Assembly: GCA_028716945.1 (NCBI GenBank)
Contig: JAQUOT010000001.1
Location: forward strand, 466,471-530,470
DNA: 64,000 bases
Source of the DNA: Candidatus Nanoarchaeia archaeon
Lineage (GTDB): Archaea > Nanobdellota > Nanobdellia > SCGC-AAA011-G17 > JAFCDX01
Direction: 5' to 3'
Shown here: positions 24,491 through 32,396 of the stretch, in pieces
Position numbering within the stretch: the stretch's first letter is position 1
How the letters are laid out: each line of letters opens with the position of its first letter
The notes under the pieces: generated by a model
Seen by the model: only the letters and a program-made list of their open reading frames with translations
Database searches by the model: none
What the model was told of the DNA's origin: nothing
Position numbers and translations under genes: made by a program

Positions 24491-25877
24491 AAAATTAACT
24501 TATGAAGATTTAAAATTAGGGGAAAAAGCAAAAGAAGCTTTCTTAAAAGGAGAATCAACTGAATACATAATTAAAAGTTGTCCGGTTTATTTAAATACAA
24601 ATCCAGTTTTTGGTAATTTAAATGCAACAGATTTAGTTATTGCTGCAGTATTGGGAAATGTAAATACTTTGCTTGTAGGAGATACAGGTACAGGTAAAAC
24701 CCAGTTAGCTAAAGATATTTATAATTATTATTTTAATGGAAACAAAGCAGAGAATGGTAATGGTATTTTAATAAGAGGAAAACCAGAACTAGACATTAAT
24801 TCAGAAATATTTACAAAATTAAATATTTCACAAGCTCAAAGAGAATTAACTGATAATATAGATTCATTAATTTATCTTGTAGATGAATTAAATAGAAGTC
24901 CTGCTATTGGTCAAAACCAATTTTTTGGTCTTGGAGACGGAGTAATGGACTTTGGTGGAAAAGCTATAAGATTAGGAAAAGATGGATATAGTTTATTGCT
25001 TTCAACTGCAAATCTTGGAAATGGAGAATTTCAAGGTACTTTTGAAACTGATAAAGCATTATATAATAGACTTGCAGTTGCAATAGATTTTGATTATTCT
25101 AAATTCAAACCTACTCAAGAAGATAGAATATTAATAGATTTGTTAAGAGCTGCAGATCCAAGAGTAAAAGAAGCTCCAAAGAGAGACATTACTGAAAAAA
25201 TAATGCAAGCAAACAGGGAAATAGAAGAAATTTCTAGAAATCCAGGTTTGGAAGCATTGGCAGTAATTAACTTCTTGAAATTTGGATTGGATAACTGTCA
25301 GAAATACAATTCAAAAGAAAAAATATGGCCATTGAATTGCCAAGCTTGTGACAAAAACAAAGGTGATGGAGATGAAGAAGTTAAATTAAAAGAATATGGA
25401 ATCTGCTCTTTGATAAGAGCACCAGTTGAAAGAACTACAAGTGCTACTCTAAGATATGCAGCAGCATTGCAGTACTTAATGAAGTTGAAAAATCCAAATG
25501 AAAAAATAAATACTACTGAATTATTGTTTAAAGCTTTTGAAATGACAGGAGCTTATCAATCTTTATTGAATCCAACAATTTTGAAACAAGATTATTATGA
25601 CCAAAATCCAAAAATGATGGCTGATGTTGTTGACAAATTAAAGAAAGATTATGCAAAAGCTGAGAAATTTATCATTGCTAGTTTAGAAGCTGTAGAACAA
25701 GGTAAAAAAGTTAATACTTTTTTTGTACACGAAGATAGAATAGGAAATTATGAGGATTTATCAAATGAAGCAAAAAGAAGCATTACAAAAATAGATCCTT
25801 TTACAGATAGAGGTAAATTGGGATATGGTTGGGTTAATACTTTGTTAGATTTAACTTCAAAACTTAAAAGAAAATGA
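24483..25877 (+). CDS. MoxR-type AAA+ ATPase
   Basis: 464 residues. Walker A GDTGTGKTQLAKDIY, Walker B SLIYLVDELNRSP, sensor 1 LLLSTANLGNGEFQGTFE, and an arginine-containing LYNRLAVAIDF as in MoxR/CbbQ/AAA_5 ATPases. A short insertion with cysteines (WPLNCQACDKN, YGICSLI) is unusual and could bind metal. MoxR ATPases act as chaperones or activators together with vWA-domain partners; one is encoded at 29368. It overlaps variable protein 2 by 4 nt. It probably remodels or releases the variable proteins. Confidence 0.9.
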   Translation: MNEKLTYEDLKLGEKAKEAFLKGESTEYIIKSCPVYLNTNPVFGNLNATDLVIAAVLGNVNTLLVGDTGTGKTQLAKDIYNYYFNGNKAENGNGILIRGKPELDINSEIFTKLNISQAQRELTDNIDSLIYLVDELNRSPAIGQNQFFGLGDGVMDFGGKAIRLGKDGYSLLLSTANLGNGEFQGTFETDKALYNRLAVAIDFDYSKFKPTQEDRILIDLLRAADPRVKEAPKRDITEKIMQANREIEEISRNPGLEALAVINFLKFGLDNCQKYNSKEKIWPLNCQACDKNKGDGDEEVKLKEYGICSLIRAPVERTTSATLRYAAALQYLMKLKNPNEKINTTELLFKAFEMTGAYQSLLNPTILKQDYYDQNPKMMADVVDKLKKDYAKAEKFIIASLEAVEQGKKVNTFFVHEDRIGNYEDLSNEAKRSITKIDPFTDRGKLGYGWVNTLLDLTSKLKRK

Positions 25878-26668
25878 AAGACGATATTAAAATAATTGGA
25901 GACAGAACAGAAAGTAAGTACGATCCTAATCTAGCTGAAAGACTAAACAAGGAAGTAGAAGAAAAAATAAGAAGAGAAAGATTAGAAGGAAAAAAAACAG
26001 AATTAAAACCTAAACAAGAATCTCCAGTAACAGAACCAGAAATTATAACTCCAAATGATGACAGCTGGTTAATAGAAAGTGATAAATATGCTATACAATT
26101 ATCCAAATCTTTAATACCCTCTGCAACTCAAGCAAAACAAATAAATGATTATACTACAAATCCCGATTCATTCAAACCAGCAAACTACCCAAACATATTT
26201 TTAATAGGGCAGATGTTATATCATAATAGTCATCAACAAAAAGATAAAATACTAAAATTCTTGACAGAATCATTCCAAAATAATTGGATTCAAACCTCAT
26301 CTGGAATATTATATAAATCAAATGGAAAAGATGAAATAATTCATAATATAAAAATGCCTTCTGAATATAAACATCTAACAGACTTAATAAGTTCAGATGG
26401 AGAAGTAGTACAAGCTGATGAAGAAGCATTAAAATATTTAACAGGATTAAAAAGTTTAGATGAAATAAAAGAAATAGCCCAATTCCTTACTTCTAAAAAT
26501 AAAACTTATATCTCGAGATTTAATAAAAAACCTGATTCAGATACTTATAGGGTTGCTTGGTTCTACACTAACTCTGATAGGGCTTACCTCGACTGCGACT
26601 GGGATCCTGGTCACTTATATCCTGCTCTCGGGGTACGTATCGTAGCGAAAAAAATAGTGGGGAATTAA
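25874..26668 (+). CDS. DGR-type variable protein 2
   Basis: 264 residues and a near-duplicate of variable protein 1: the same tag (IIGDRTESKYDPNLAERLN), linker and middle region, with long stretches identical at the DNA level (for example around 25912-25985 and 26260-26345). The C-terminal 30 codons differ much more in residues: RVAWFYTNSDRAYLDCDWDP versus RVARFGASSGGAILYCGRNA. That contrast, conserved frame with changed variable region, is what targeted diversification predicts. It overlaps the MoxR stop by 4 nt. Confidence 0.8.
   Translation: MKDDIKIIGDRTESKYDPNLAERLNKEVEEKIRRERLEGKKTELKPKQESPVTEPEIITPNDDSWLIESDKYAIQLSKSLIPSATQAKQINDYTTNPDSFKPANYPNIFLIGQMLYHNSHQQKDKILKFLTESFQNNWIQTSSGILYKSNGKDEIIHNIKMPSEYKHLTDLISSDGEVVQADEEALKYLTGLKSLDEIKEIAQFLTSKNKTYISRFNKKPDSDTYRVAWFYTNSDRAYLDCDWDPGHLYPALGVRIVAKKIVGN
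26549..26638 (+). repeat. Variable region 2
   Basis: 90 nt, in register with the other three. Immediately after it TACG-TAT-CGTA (26634-26644) can form a small hairpin. Codon 30 is the shared CGT (Arg). Confidence 0.75.
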
Positions 26669-26673
26669 TTAAA

Positions 26674-27600
26674 ATGCCAGAAATAATTGGAGATAAAGGA
26701 AAAAGTAGATTTGATCCAGATTTAGCTAGAGAAATTAATGAAAAAATAGAGAGAGGATCTAGAAAAGAAACAATAGAAGAAAAACTAAATCCAGAACAAG
26801 AACCTATAGTCCAACCAATTGAAAGACCAAAATCGCTTCCTAATAATTCAGTATTAATATTAGATAAAGATGATTTAACAAATTATATATTTTTAGAAGG
26901 GAAAGTTTATGGGGATTATTCTTATTCAGATAGATTTGTAAGCAAGTATAAATTAAGAGAAGTAGTTAAATCTTCACATTATGACAATTATAGTCAACAT
27001 TCTCCTGTAGGAGGAAAGGGATTTATATATGAACCAACAAAGTTTAGTTGGACTGAAGCATTAACTATAAATCAAGAATTGGGTGGAACAACTTTAAATC
27101 TAAGACAATTTGTAGATTTTTTAAATTTATTAAAGTCAGGAAGAGCATTTGATGGTAAAGGCTATATAATTGATTCTCAGGAATTAAAAATGATTTATTC
27201 TGATATTACAGAAAAAGATAAATTTTACAGGGCTGAATGGTTAGATGTAGCCTTTAAAGAAATTAATGATAAATTATATTTACTTTCCGAACATAAATTA
27301 GAAAATGGAGGTTTAGTTCCAAAATATATAAAAGAATTAAGTCAGTCTACTTTAATGAGTTTTACCAAGATAGGTTCACAATTATCTTTAACTTCTTTTT
27401 TTAAAAAAGGTTGGTTAGACACAGCAAATGAACAAGGACTTCCAACAGTTGAAACAAAAAAATCTGGGAAATTAACATATTATTATCCAAGAAAAAATAG
27501 TGTTACTAATTTTGGTGTTAAAGAAGAGGGACCTTATCTTCAATGTAGGGATCCTTATTTTGAAACAGGAGTACGTTTAGTTCGTCCAGAAAAATTTTAG
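26674..27600 (+). CDS. Paralogous lectin-like protein 3, without a GC-rich variable region
   Basis: 308 residues. Tag IIGDKGKSRFDPDLAREIN; middle with WTEALTINQELGGTTLNLRQ, a phrase of DPANN DGR target proteins; C-terminus ends YLQCRDPYFETGVRLVRPEKF, which keeps the final strand but is encoded by ordinary AT-rich codons. It therefore looks like a fixed or retired member of the family. Middle region is close to variable protein 4 (SGRAFDGKGYIIDS versus SGKVYDGKGNKINS). Confidence 0.7.
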   Translation: MPEIIGDKGKSRFDPDLAREINEKIERGSRKETIEEKLNPEQEPIVQPIERPKSLPNNSVLILDKDDLTNYIFLEGKVYGDYSYSDRFVSKYKLREVVKSSHYDNYSQHSPVGGKGFIYEPTKFSWTEALTINQELGGTTLNLRQFVDFLNLLKSGRAFDGKGYIIDSQELKMIYSDITEKDKFYRAEWLDVAFKEINDKLYLLSEHKLENGGLVPKYIKELSQSTLMSFTKIGSQLSLTSFFKKGWLDTANEQGLPTVETKKSGKLTYYYPRKNSVTNFGVKEEGPYLQCRDPYFETGVRLVRPEKF

Positions 27601-27609
27601 GAGTAAAAA

Positions 27610-28476
27610 ATGGCAAAAATAATTGGAGACAAAGGAAAAAGTATATTTGATCCAGATTTAGCTAGAGAAATTAATGAAAAATTCGAAAGAGAATCCAGAA
27701 AAGCAAAATTAGAAGGAAAAGTACAATCTAAAGAGCCTCCAATAGTACAACCAGAAAATAAACCGACTCCAATTACAAATTTAAATAATCCAGAAGATTA
27801 TATGATTTTAGAAGGAAAAACATATGATAATTATTCATATCCTGATTTATTAGTATCAAAATATAGATTAGGCTCAAACTTAGAAAATTATCCAAACACC
27901 GGAAAAGAGGCTAATGGAAGAGAATACATTGGAAATATTGATTGGAAAACAGCATTAACTCTAAATTTAAATTGTGAAGGATTTACATTAAATCCAAGAC
28001 AATTTATAGATTTTTTAAAATTATTAAAATCTGGAAAAGTTTATGATGGTAAAGGCAATAAAATAAATTCAATTGAATTAGAAAATATTTATAATGAAAT
28101 TACTCAAGTAAGAGACCCTTGGAGGTCTGAATGGCTTGATGCAAAATTTAAAGAAATTAATAATGGACTATACTTGTTTTCTAAACATAAATTGGAAAAT
28201 GGAGCTTTAGTTCCAAAATATAAGGAGATTATAGAACCTTCAACATTAATGAAAGATAAACTTTCTGGAATAAACTTAGATTCTTTATTAAAAACAGCAA
28301 ACAAGCAGGGTTTTCCAACAAATAAAACCAAGAATGGACAATTATATTATTGGAATCCAGAAAATGGCAGGGTTGCTGGGTTCGATGCTGGCTCTGGTAG
28401 GGCTGACCTCTACTGTGGCGGGGATCCTGATGGCTCGAGTCCTGCGCTTGGGGTACGTTTCGCGCGCGAAAAATAG
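27610..28476 (+). CDS. DGR-type variable protein 4
   Basis: 288 residues: tag IIGDKGKSIFDPDLAREIN, a proline-containing linker, middle WKTALTLNLNCEGFTLNPRQ with ITQVRDPWRSEWLDAKF, then the C-lectin-like end NGRVAGFDAGSGRADLYCGG to ALGVRFAREK. The middle belongs to a different subfamily from proteins 1 and 2, yet the variable region is the same cassette. It stands 9 nt after protein 3 and is followed by a palindrome at 28458-28471. Confidence 0.8.
   Translation: MAKIIGDKGKSIFDPDLAREINEKFERESRKAKLEGKVQSKEPPIVQPENKPTPITNLNNPEDYMILEGKTYDNYSYPDLLVSKYRLGSNLENYPNTGKEANGREYIGNIDWKTALTLNLNCEGFTLNPRQFIDFLKLLKSGKVYDGKGNKINSIELENIYNEITQVRDPWRSEWLDAKFKEINNGLYLFSKHKLENGALVPKYKEIIEPSTLMKDKLSGINLDSLLKTANKQGFPTNKTKNGQLYYWNPENGRVAGFDAGSGRADLYCGGDPDGSSPALGVRFAREK
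28369..28458 (+). repeat. Variable region 4
   Basis: 90 nt aligned to the other cassettes; variable codons include GAT, GGC, GAC, TAC and GGG where others carry TAC, AAC, AGC, GTC or AGG. Upstream codons are AT-rich, so the composition switches sharply at 28369. Confidence 0.75.
28458..28471. repeat. Perfect 14-bp palindrome after variable region 4
   Basis: TTTCGCGCGCGAAA is fully self-complementary and lies within the last codons of the gene, directly after the fixed GGGGTACG end of the cassette. DNA hairpins or cruciforms just downstream of the variable region aid target recognition in studied DGRs. Confidence 0.6.
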
Positions 28477-28486
28477 GTAATTAAAA

Positions 28487-29371
28487 ATGGCAAAAATAAT
28501 TGGAGATAAAGGAAAAAGTACTTTTGACCCAGATTTAGCTAGAGAAATTAATGAAAAATTTGAAGCTCAGAAAAGAAAACAAGCAATAGAAGAAAAACTA
28601 AATACAAAAAAAGAACCAGAAATTATAACTCCTAATACTCAATTTAATACAGATGATTTTATACAACTAGATATAGATGGATTATATGGAAATAAAGCAT
28701 TAATATCTCCTTATGAATTACAAGGTTTTAATAATTTAAATTATAATAACACTCACGAAAAATTGATAGCTAATGGACTTTACATGCCAACTCCAGAAAT
28801 ATTTATGCATTTTTTTATGAAAATAATAAATGCTTATGATAATAGTTCTAAAGTGTATGATACAAAAGGAAATCAATTATCTACACAGAAAATAACAGAT
28901 ATGTATAAACATTTAACTACCACTTACCTTAATATTTATAATGTGCCTAGTCGTGAAGGAGTATGGACCTGGCTTAATTCTAAATATAAAAAAATAAATA
29001 ATATATTAAACAGGGAGTTAGTTACAGGATTTCATGAGGGTCTATTAATTACAAAAACTGAACCCTTAGGAGCTTTTTTGCAAAATGATTGTTTTGTTGA
29101 TTTAAAATTCAATAAGCAAGGGCTTCCAACACAAAAATCAGTTAATCAAAATTATGAACAAGGGAAAAACATCAAGTTTTATTCTCCAGTAGATGGCTGG
29201 GTTGCTAGGTTCGTCGTTGGCTCTGGTAGGGCTAGCCTCGTCTGTGGCAGGAATCCTGATAACTCGAATCCTGCTCTTGGGGTATTCGGCTGTTGCGAAG
29301 CAACGCCAAAAAATAAATCAAAAATTCAAAAATTAACCCTAGAACAAAGACTTGAATTTTTAAAAGAATGA
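28487..29371 (+). CDS. DGR-type variable protein 5
   Basis: 294 residues: tag IIGDKGKSTFDPDLAREIN, middle GLYMPTPEIFMHFFMKIINA, C-terminal cassette WVARFVVGSGRASLVCGRNP to ALGV, then a divergent extension (FGCCEATPKNKSKIQKLTLE) beyond the usual end. The extension is encoded partly by an 8-bp hairpin. The stop overlaps the start of the vWA gene by 4 nt. Confidence 0.78.
   Translation: MAKIIGDKGKSTFDPDLAREINEKFEAQKRKQAIEEKLNTKKEPEIITPNTQFNTDDFIQLDIDGLYGNKALISPYELQGFNNLNYNNTHEKLIANGLYMPTPEIFMHFFMKIINAYDNSSKVYDTKGNQLSTQKITDMYKHLTTTYLNIYNVPSREGVWTWLNSKYKKINNILNRELVTGFHEGLLITKTEPLGAFLQNDCFVDLKFNKQGLPTQKSVNQNYEQGKNIKFYSPVDGWVARFVVGSGRASLVCGRNPDNSNPALGVFGCCEATPKNKSKIQKLTLEQRLEFLKE
29198..29287 (+). 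repeat. Variable region 5
   Basis: 90 nt in register with the other three for the first 29 codons; codon 30 (TTC) departs from the shared CGT. Codons 6-8 read GTC GTT GGC and codon 24 AAT, again with the third base preserved. Confidence 0.75.
29288..29307 (+). repeat. Hairpin directly after variable region 5
   Basis: GGCTGTTGCGAAGCAACGCC folds into an 8-bp stem (GGC-GTTGC with GCAAC-GCC, one bulged T) and a GAA loop. A GC-rich hairpin a few bases past the variable region is a known DGR target element. Confidence 0.65.
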
Positions 29372-31074
29372 ATCAAGAACTAAATCAACAAGTTGAAAGA
29401 GAAGCAAGAGAACAACTAGATAAAGGAAGATTCCAAGGAACTTTAAAAATTAAAGAAATAAATAAAAAACCAAATTTTGCAGGACAAATTGATGCTAGAC
29501 ATTTGCATGATATTAAAATCGAATATAATCCAGAATTTGAAGAAAAAAATCCAGGAAAAACAGTAAGAGTTGTAAAAGATATAGCAAGACATGAAGTAAA
29601 TCACAATTGCTTTTATGGATTTAATGGATGTCCAAGAACATTAGAAAACCATGTTGAATCAATCTTTGAACCAATTTCAGAGGTTTTATTTGAAAAAGGT
29701 TATACTAAACATGACGTTCATTATATTGCAAATGCATTAGAAGACACAATATTACATGCTGATTTATCTAAAGGATTTTCTCTAGATGGAATAAAAGAAT
29801 TCTTCAAAGACGTAGCAGAGAATATAGAAGGTAAAAAATTCACTCCTTATTTTGAAGCTCATACAAAATTAAATTTATATTTATGGGGAAATAAAAAGCA
29901 AAAGAAAGAATTACAAAAATATTTCACTCATGATAAAAAAGTAAAGGAAGTTTTACAGAATTTCTTAAAAGAAACAGGAATAGCTGATTTAGAAGGAAGA
30001 ATGGAAATGAGAGATTTCCTTAATGATAAAGAAAACTGGAAAAAGATATCTAAAATATATGCAAAAGAATTTTCAAAATTAATGCAGCCAGGATATGCTA
30101 TGCCTATGTTTGATAATTCTGGAGAAGGAACAAAAGGGAAAGAAAAAAGTAAAGAAGATTCAGATGAACCAGAAGGAAATCAATTTGATAGAGAAATGGA
30201 AAGTCCAGAATATCAAGAAGTAAGAGTTAAAAAAGCTTATACTGAAGATAGTGGAGTACCTAAATGGATAGACACTTTCAAAGCTTTAGATTTATTATAT
30301 CAAAATATTGCAAAGAAATTAAAAATAAAAGTAGAAACATTTACACAGCAGTCTTCAATGCCTATTCATCGTTATGGAATAAGATCATTTGATCCTGAAA
30401 AAGATGATTTGAAAAATGTTTCTTTCGGATTTGATGATAAAGGTAAATTAGAATTGAAAAAGAAAAGATATCATGAAGATATACCTTTAAATTATAAAGT
30501 AAATCCAAAAGGTTTTCCAGAAATAAGATTCTGTTTGTTAGATACTTCTGGAAGTATGGCATGGGATACGAACAATGGACACAATGTTGGAAAAACAAGT
30601 GTAATTCCTTGGGGAGACCAAAGCAAATATCATTATGCTTTGCTTGGTTGGTATGGATTATTAGAATATTTAAAACAAAATCATTTATTGAAACAGCAAA
30701 GTATAAACTTGGCTAATTTTAGTTCTCAAACCCATATGAAACAAGGATTAGAAGAATCAAAAAGATTGGCATTGAATCCGCAGTTTGGAGGCACCAAAAT
30801 TGATTTAGATGAAATAAAATATTTATTCAAAAATAAAGGTATGTTAATATTTACCATATCTGATGGAGAAATTGAAAATTGGGATGGAATTAAAAATGAT
30901 TTCATAAAATATGCAAAACAACATTATTATTTCCATTTACAAATTGGTAATGAAAATTCAATTACAAAAGAAATGAAGGAGAATGGTCTTTATGTTGAAT
31001 GTATAAAAAATGCAGAAGACTTATCTACCAAAGTAATTAATCTGACTGATAATTTATACAGGGGTAAGAAATAA
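29368..31074 (+). CDS. vWA-domain protein with N-terminal HExxH metallopeptidase-like region
   Basis: 568 residues. Near residue 72 RHEVNHNCFYGF gives an HExxH motif, with further His residues after it (ENHVESIFEPISEV, ILHADL), as in DUF2201-type vWA proteins. An acidic linker (about 255-280) leads to a C-terminal vWA domain with full MIDAS: FCLLDTSGSMAWD, FGGTKID and ISDGEIENWD. It is the natural partner of the MoxR ATPase at 24483. A zinc peptidase plus vWA protein in an operon with diversified binders suggests a triggered effector or processing step. Confidence 0.85.
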   Translation: MNQELNQQVEREAREQLDKGRFQGTLKIKEINKKPNFAGQIDARHLHDIKIEYNPEFEEKNPGKTVRVVKDIARHEVNHNCFYGFNGCPRTLENHVESIFEPISEVLFEKGYTKHDVHYIANALEDTILHADLSKGFSLDGIKEFFKDVAENIEGKKFTPYFEAHTKLNLYLWGNKKQKKELQKYFTHDKKVKEVLQNFLKETGIADLEGRMEMRDFLNDKENWKKISKIYAKEFSKLMQPGYAMPMFDNSGEGTKGKEKSKEDSDEPEGNQFDREMESPEYQEVRVKKAYTEDSGVPKWIDTFKALDLLYQNIAKKLKIKVETFTQQSSMPIHRYGIRSFDPEKDDLKNVSFGFDDKGKLELKKKRYHEDIPLNYKVNPKGFPEIRFCLLDTSGSMAWDTNNGHNVGKTSVIPWGDQSKYHYALLGWYGLLEYLKQNHLLKQQSINLANFSSQTHMKQGLEESKRLALNPQFGGTKIDLDEIKYLFKNKGMLIFTISDGEIENWDGIKNDFIKYAKQHYYFHLQIGNENSITKEMKENGLYVECIKNAEDLSTKVINLTDNLYRGKK

Positions 31075-31075
31075 A

Positions 31076-31597
31076 ATGGTAAATATAATAGGAGATAAAA
31101 CAGAAAGTAAGTACGATCCTCATCTAGCTGAAAGACTAAACAAAGAAGTAGAAGAAAAAATAAGAAGAGAAAAATTAGAAAAAAAGAAATTAAACAAAGA
31201 AGAAGAAAAGCAAGTGCTAGAAGAAAAAGTAAACCCGCAAGAAAAAAATCCAATAAAAAAACCAAAAATAGAATTAACTCCTTTGGGAATTACAGCAGTT
31301 AATACAAAAACTCAAGAAGAATACCAGATTTTAATGCAGGTTTATGAAATTGGTGGTTGGGGATGGCCTGGTGGAGAATTACCCACTTCTGTAAATCGTT
31401 GGAATGAATATAAACAAGATACTTGTATAGACGCAATGATTTATTCTATGACATCTAGAACATTTCGATATACTTGTACTAGATTTAATCAAGAAAAACT
31501 TTGGAATATTATTTCACCCCAAGAATTTTATGAAAAACAAAATATAACTCCAGAGATGTTAAAAGAAATAGGAGATTATTTTAAAAATAAGAAATAA
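31076..31597 (+). CDS. Tagged paralogue 6 with a different C-terminal domain
   Basis: 173 residues. The first 45 are almost identical to variable proteins 1 and 2 (IIGDKTESKYDPHLAERLN, then a Lys/Glu coil). After a linker with PKIELTPLG comes an unrelated domain (EIGGWGWPGGELPTSVNRWN, then YKQDTCIDAMIYSMTSRTF). No lectin-like end. Same tag on a new domain means the tag, not the lectin fold, defines membership. It starts 1 nt after the vWA stop. Confidence 0.65.
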   Translation: MVNIIGDKTESKYDPHLAERLNKEVEEKIRREKLEKKKLNKEEEKQVLEEKVNPQEKNPIKKPKIELTPLGITAVNTKTQEEYQILMQVYEIGGWGWPGGELPTSVNRWNEYKQDTCIDAMIYSMTSRTFRYTCTRFNQEKLWNIISPQEFYEKQNITPEMLKEIGDYFKNKK

Positions 31598-31598
31598 A

Positions 31599-32348
31599 AT
31601 GGTAGAAATAATAGGAGAACAAAGAAAAAGTACTTTTGACCCAGATTTAGCTAGAGAAATTAATGAAAAAATAGAAAGAAAAGCATTAGAAGAAAGAATA
31701 AAAGCAAAAAAAGAACCACAAGAAAATAATACAAAAACTCAAAATCTTTTAGATTATTGGACTATACCAAATGTTAAATATAAAGATAAAATAGTAAAGA
31801 TAGATTTAGCTAAAGAATTATTAAATGAAGTAAAAAAGGATAGATTTGAAATAGCAGATGCACAATTGCATTATTCAATATTTAAAGCATTATATGATAA
31901 CTCAGATAATCTAGGAACAGAAGAAATAAAGAAATTTTTAAAAGAATCTTTTAGTAGAAAAATTACTACTGCTACAAATATAGAATATAGACTTACTGGA
32001 GATTTAGTAATACATAATTTAATAGAGAATCATTTATCTGATAGATATATAACGAGTACAGAGATTGTAGGTTCAAATGAATATATTAAAGATTCTATTA
32101 CTCCTCAAAAATATAAGGCCATTTTAGGTTCAAATAATTTACAAGAGATAGATGAGGTTTTTAAATGGTTATTTGGTGGAGATATTTTTGCATTTTTTGT
32201 TAATGATAATCTAGGTATGCAAAAAAGTTTTATAAGAAATGTTAAATTTTCGGTAGATAGTGGAGGAATTAATCTTATTTGTACAGGAAATCTTGATAAT
32301 GAATGTCGTGCTTTAGGTATGTGTTATTCTCATGAAAATAATTTATAA
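31599..32348 (+). CDS. Tagged paralogue 7, lectin-like, without a GC-rich variable region
   Basis: 249 residues: tag IIGEQRKSTFDPDLAREIN, helical middle (IADAQLHYSIFKALYDN), end SFIRNVKFSVDSGGINLICT to RALGMCYSHENN. The last part follows the lectin-cassette pattern (RNVKFSVDSGGINLICTGN versus RVARFGASSGGAILYCGRN) but in AT-rich codons, so it is an older or fixed relative. Last gene of the operon; rtcB follows after 48 nt. Confidence 0.65.
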   Translation: MVEIIGEQRKSTFDPDLAREINEKIERKALEERIKAKKEPQENNTKTQNLLDYWTIPNVKYKDKIVKIDLAKELLNEVKKDRFEIADAQLHYSIFKALYDNSDNLGTEEIKKFLKESFSRKITTATNIEYRLTGDLVIHNLIENHLSDRYITSTEIVGSNEYIKDSITPQKYKAILGSNNLQEIDEVFKWLFGGDIFAFFVNDNLGMQKSFIRNVKFSVDSGGINLICTGNLDNECRALGMCYSHENNL

Positions 32349-32396
32349 TTTAATAAAATCAAAATCTTAATAAACTAATAAAATCTAATTCTAGTA

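Noticed and set aside
23483-26429. Antisense ORFs present in both variable-protein copies (minus strand near 23483-24108 and 25864-26429)
   Set aside because: They are shadows of the duplicated genes; their similarity follows from the duplication, and they have low-complexity composition and no start signals.
24228-29287. Direct repeats of a CRISPR array
   Set aside because: The repeated 90-nt segments are in-frame gene ends about 0.8-2.3 kb apart, not short regular repeats with spacers. No CRISPR array or Cas gene was seen in the window.
23427-32396. DGR reverse transcriptase or template repeat within the operon
   Set aside because: All frames here are accounted for by other genes, and the spacers are too short and AT-rich for a template copy. 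It must lie elsewhere if it exists.
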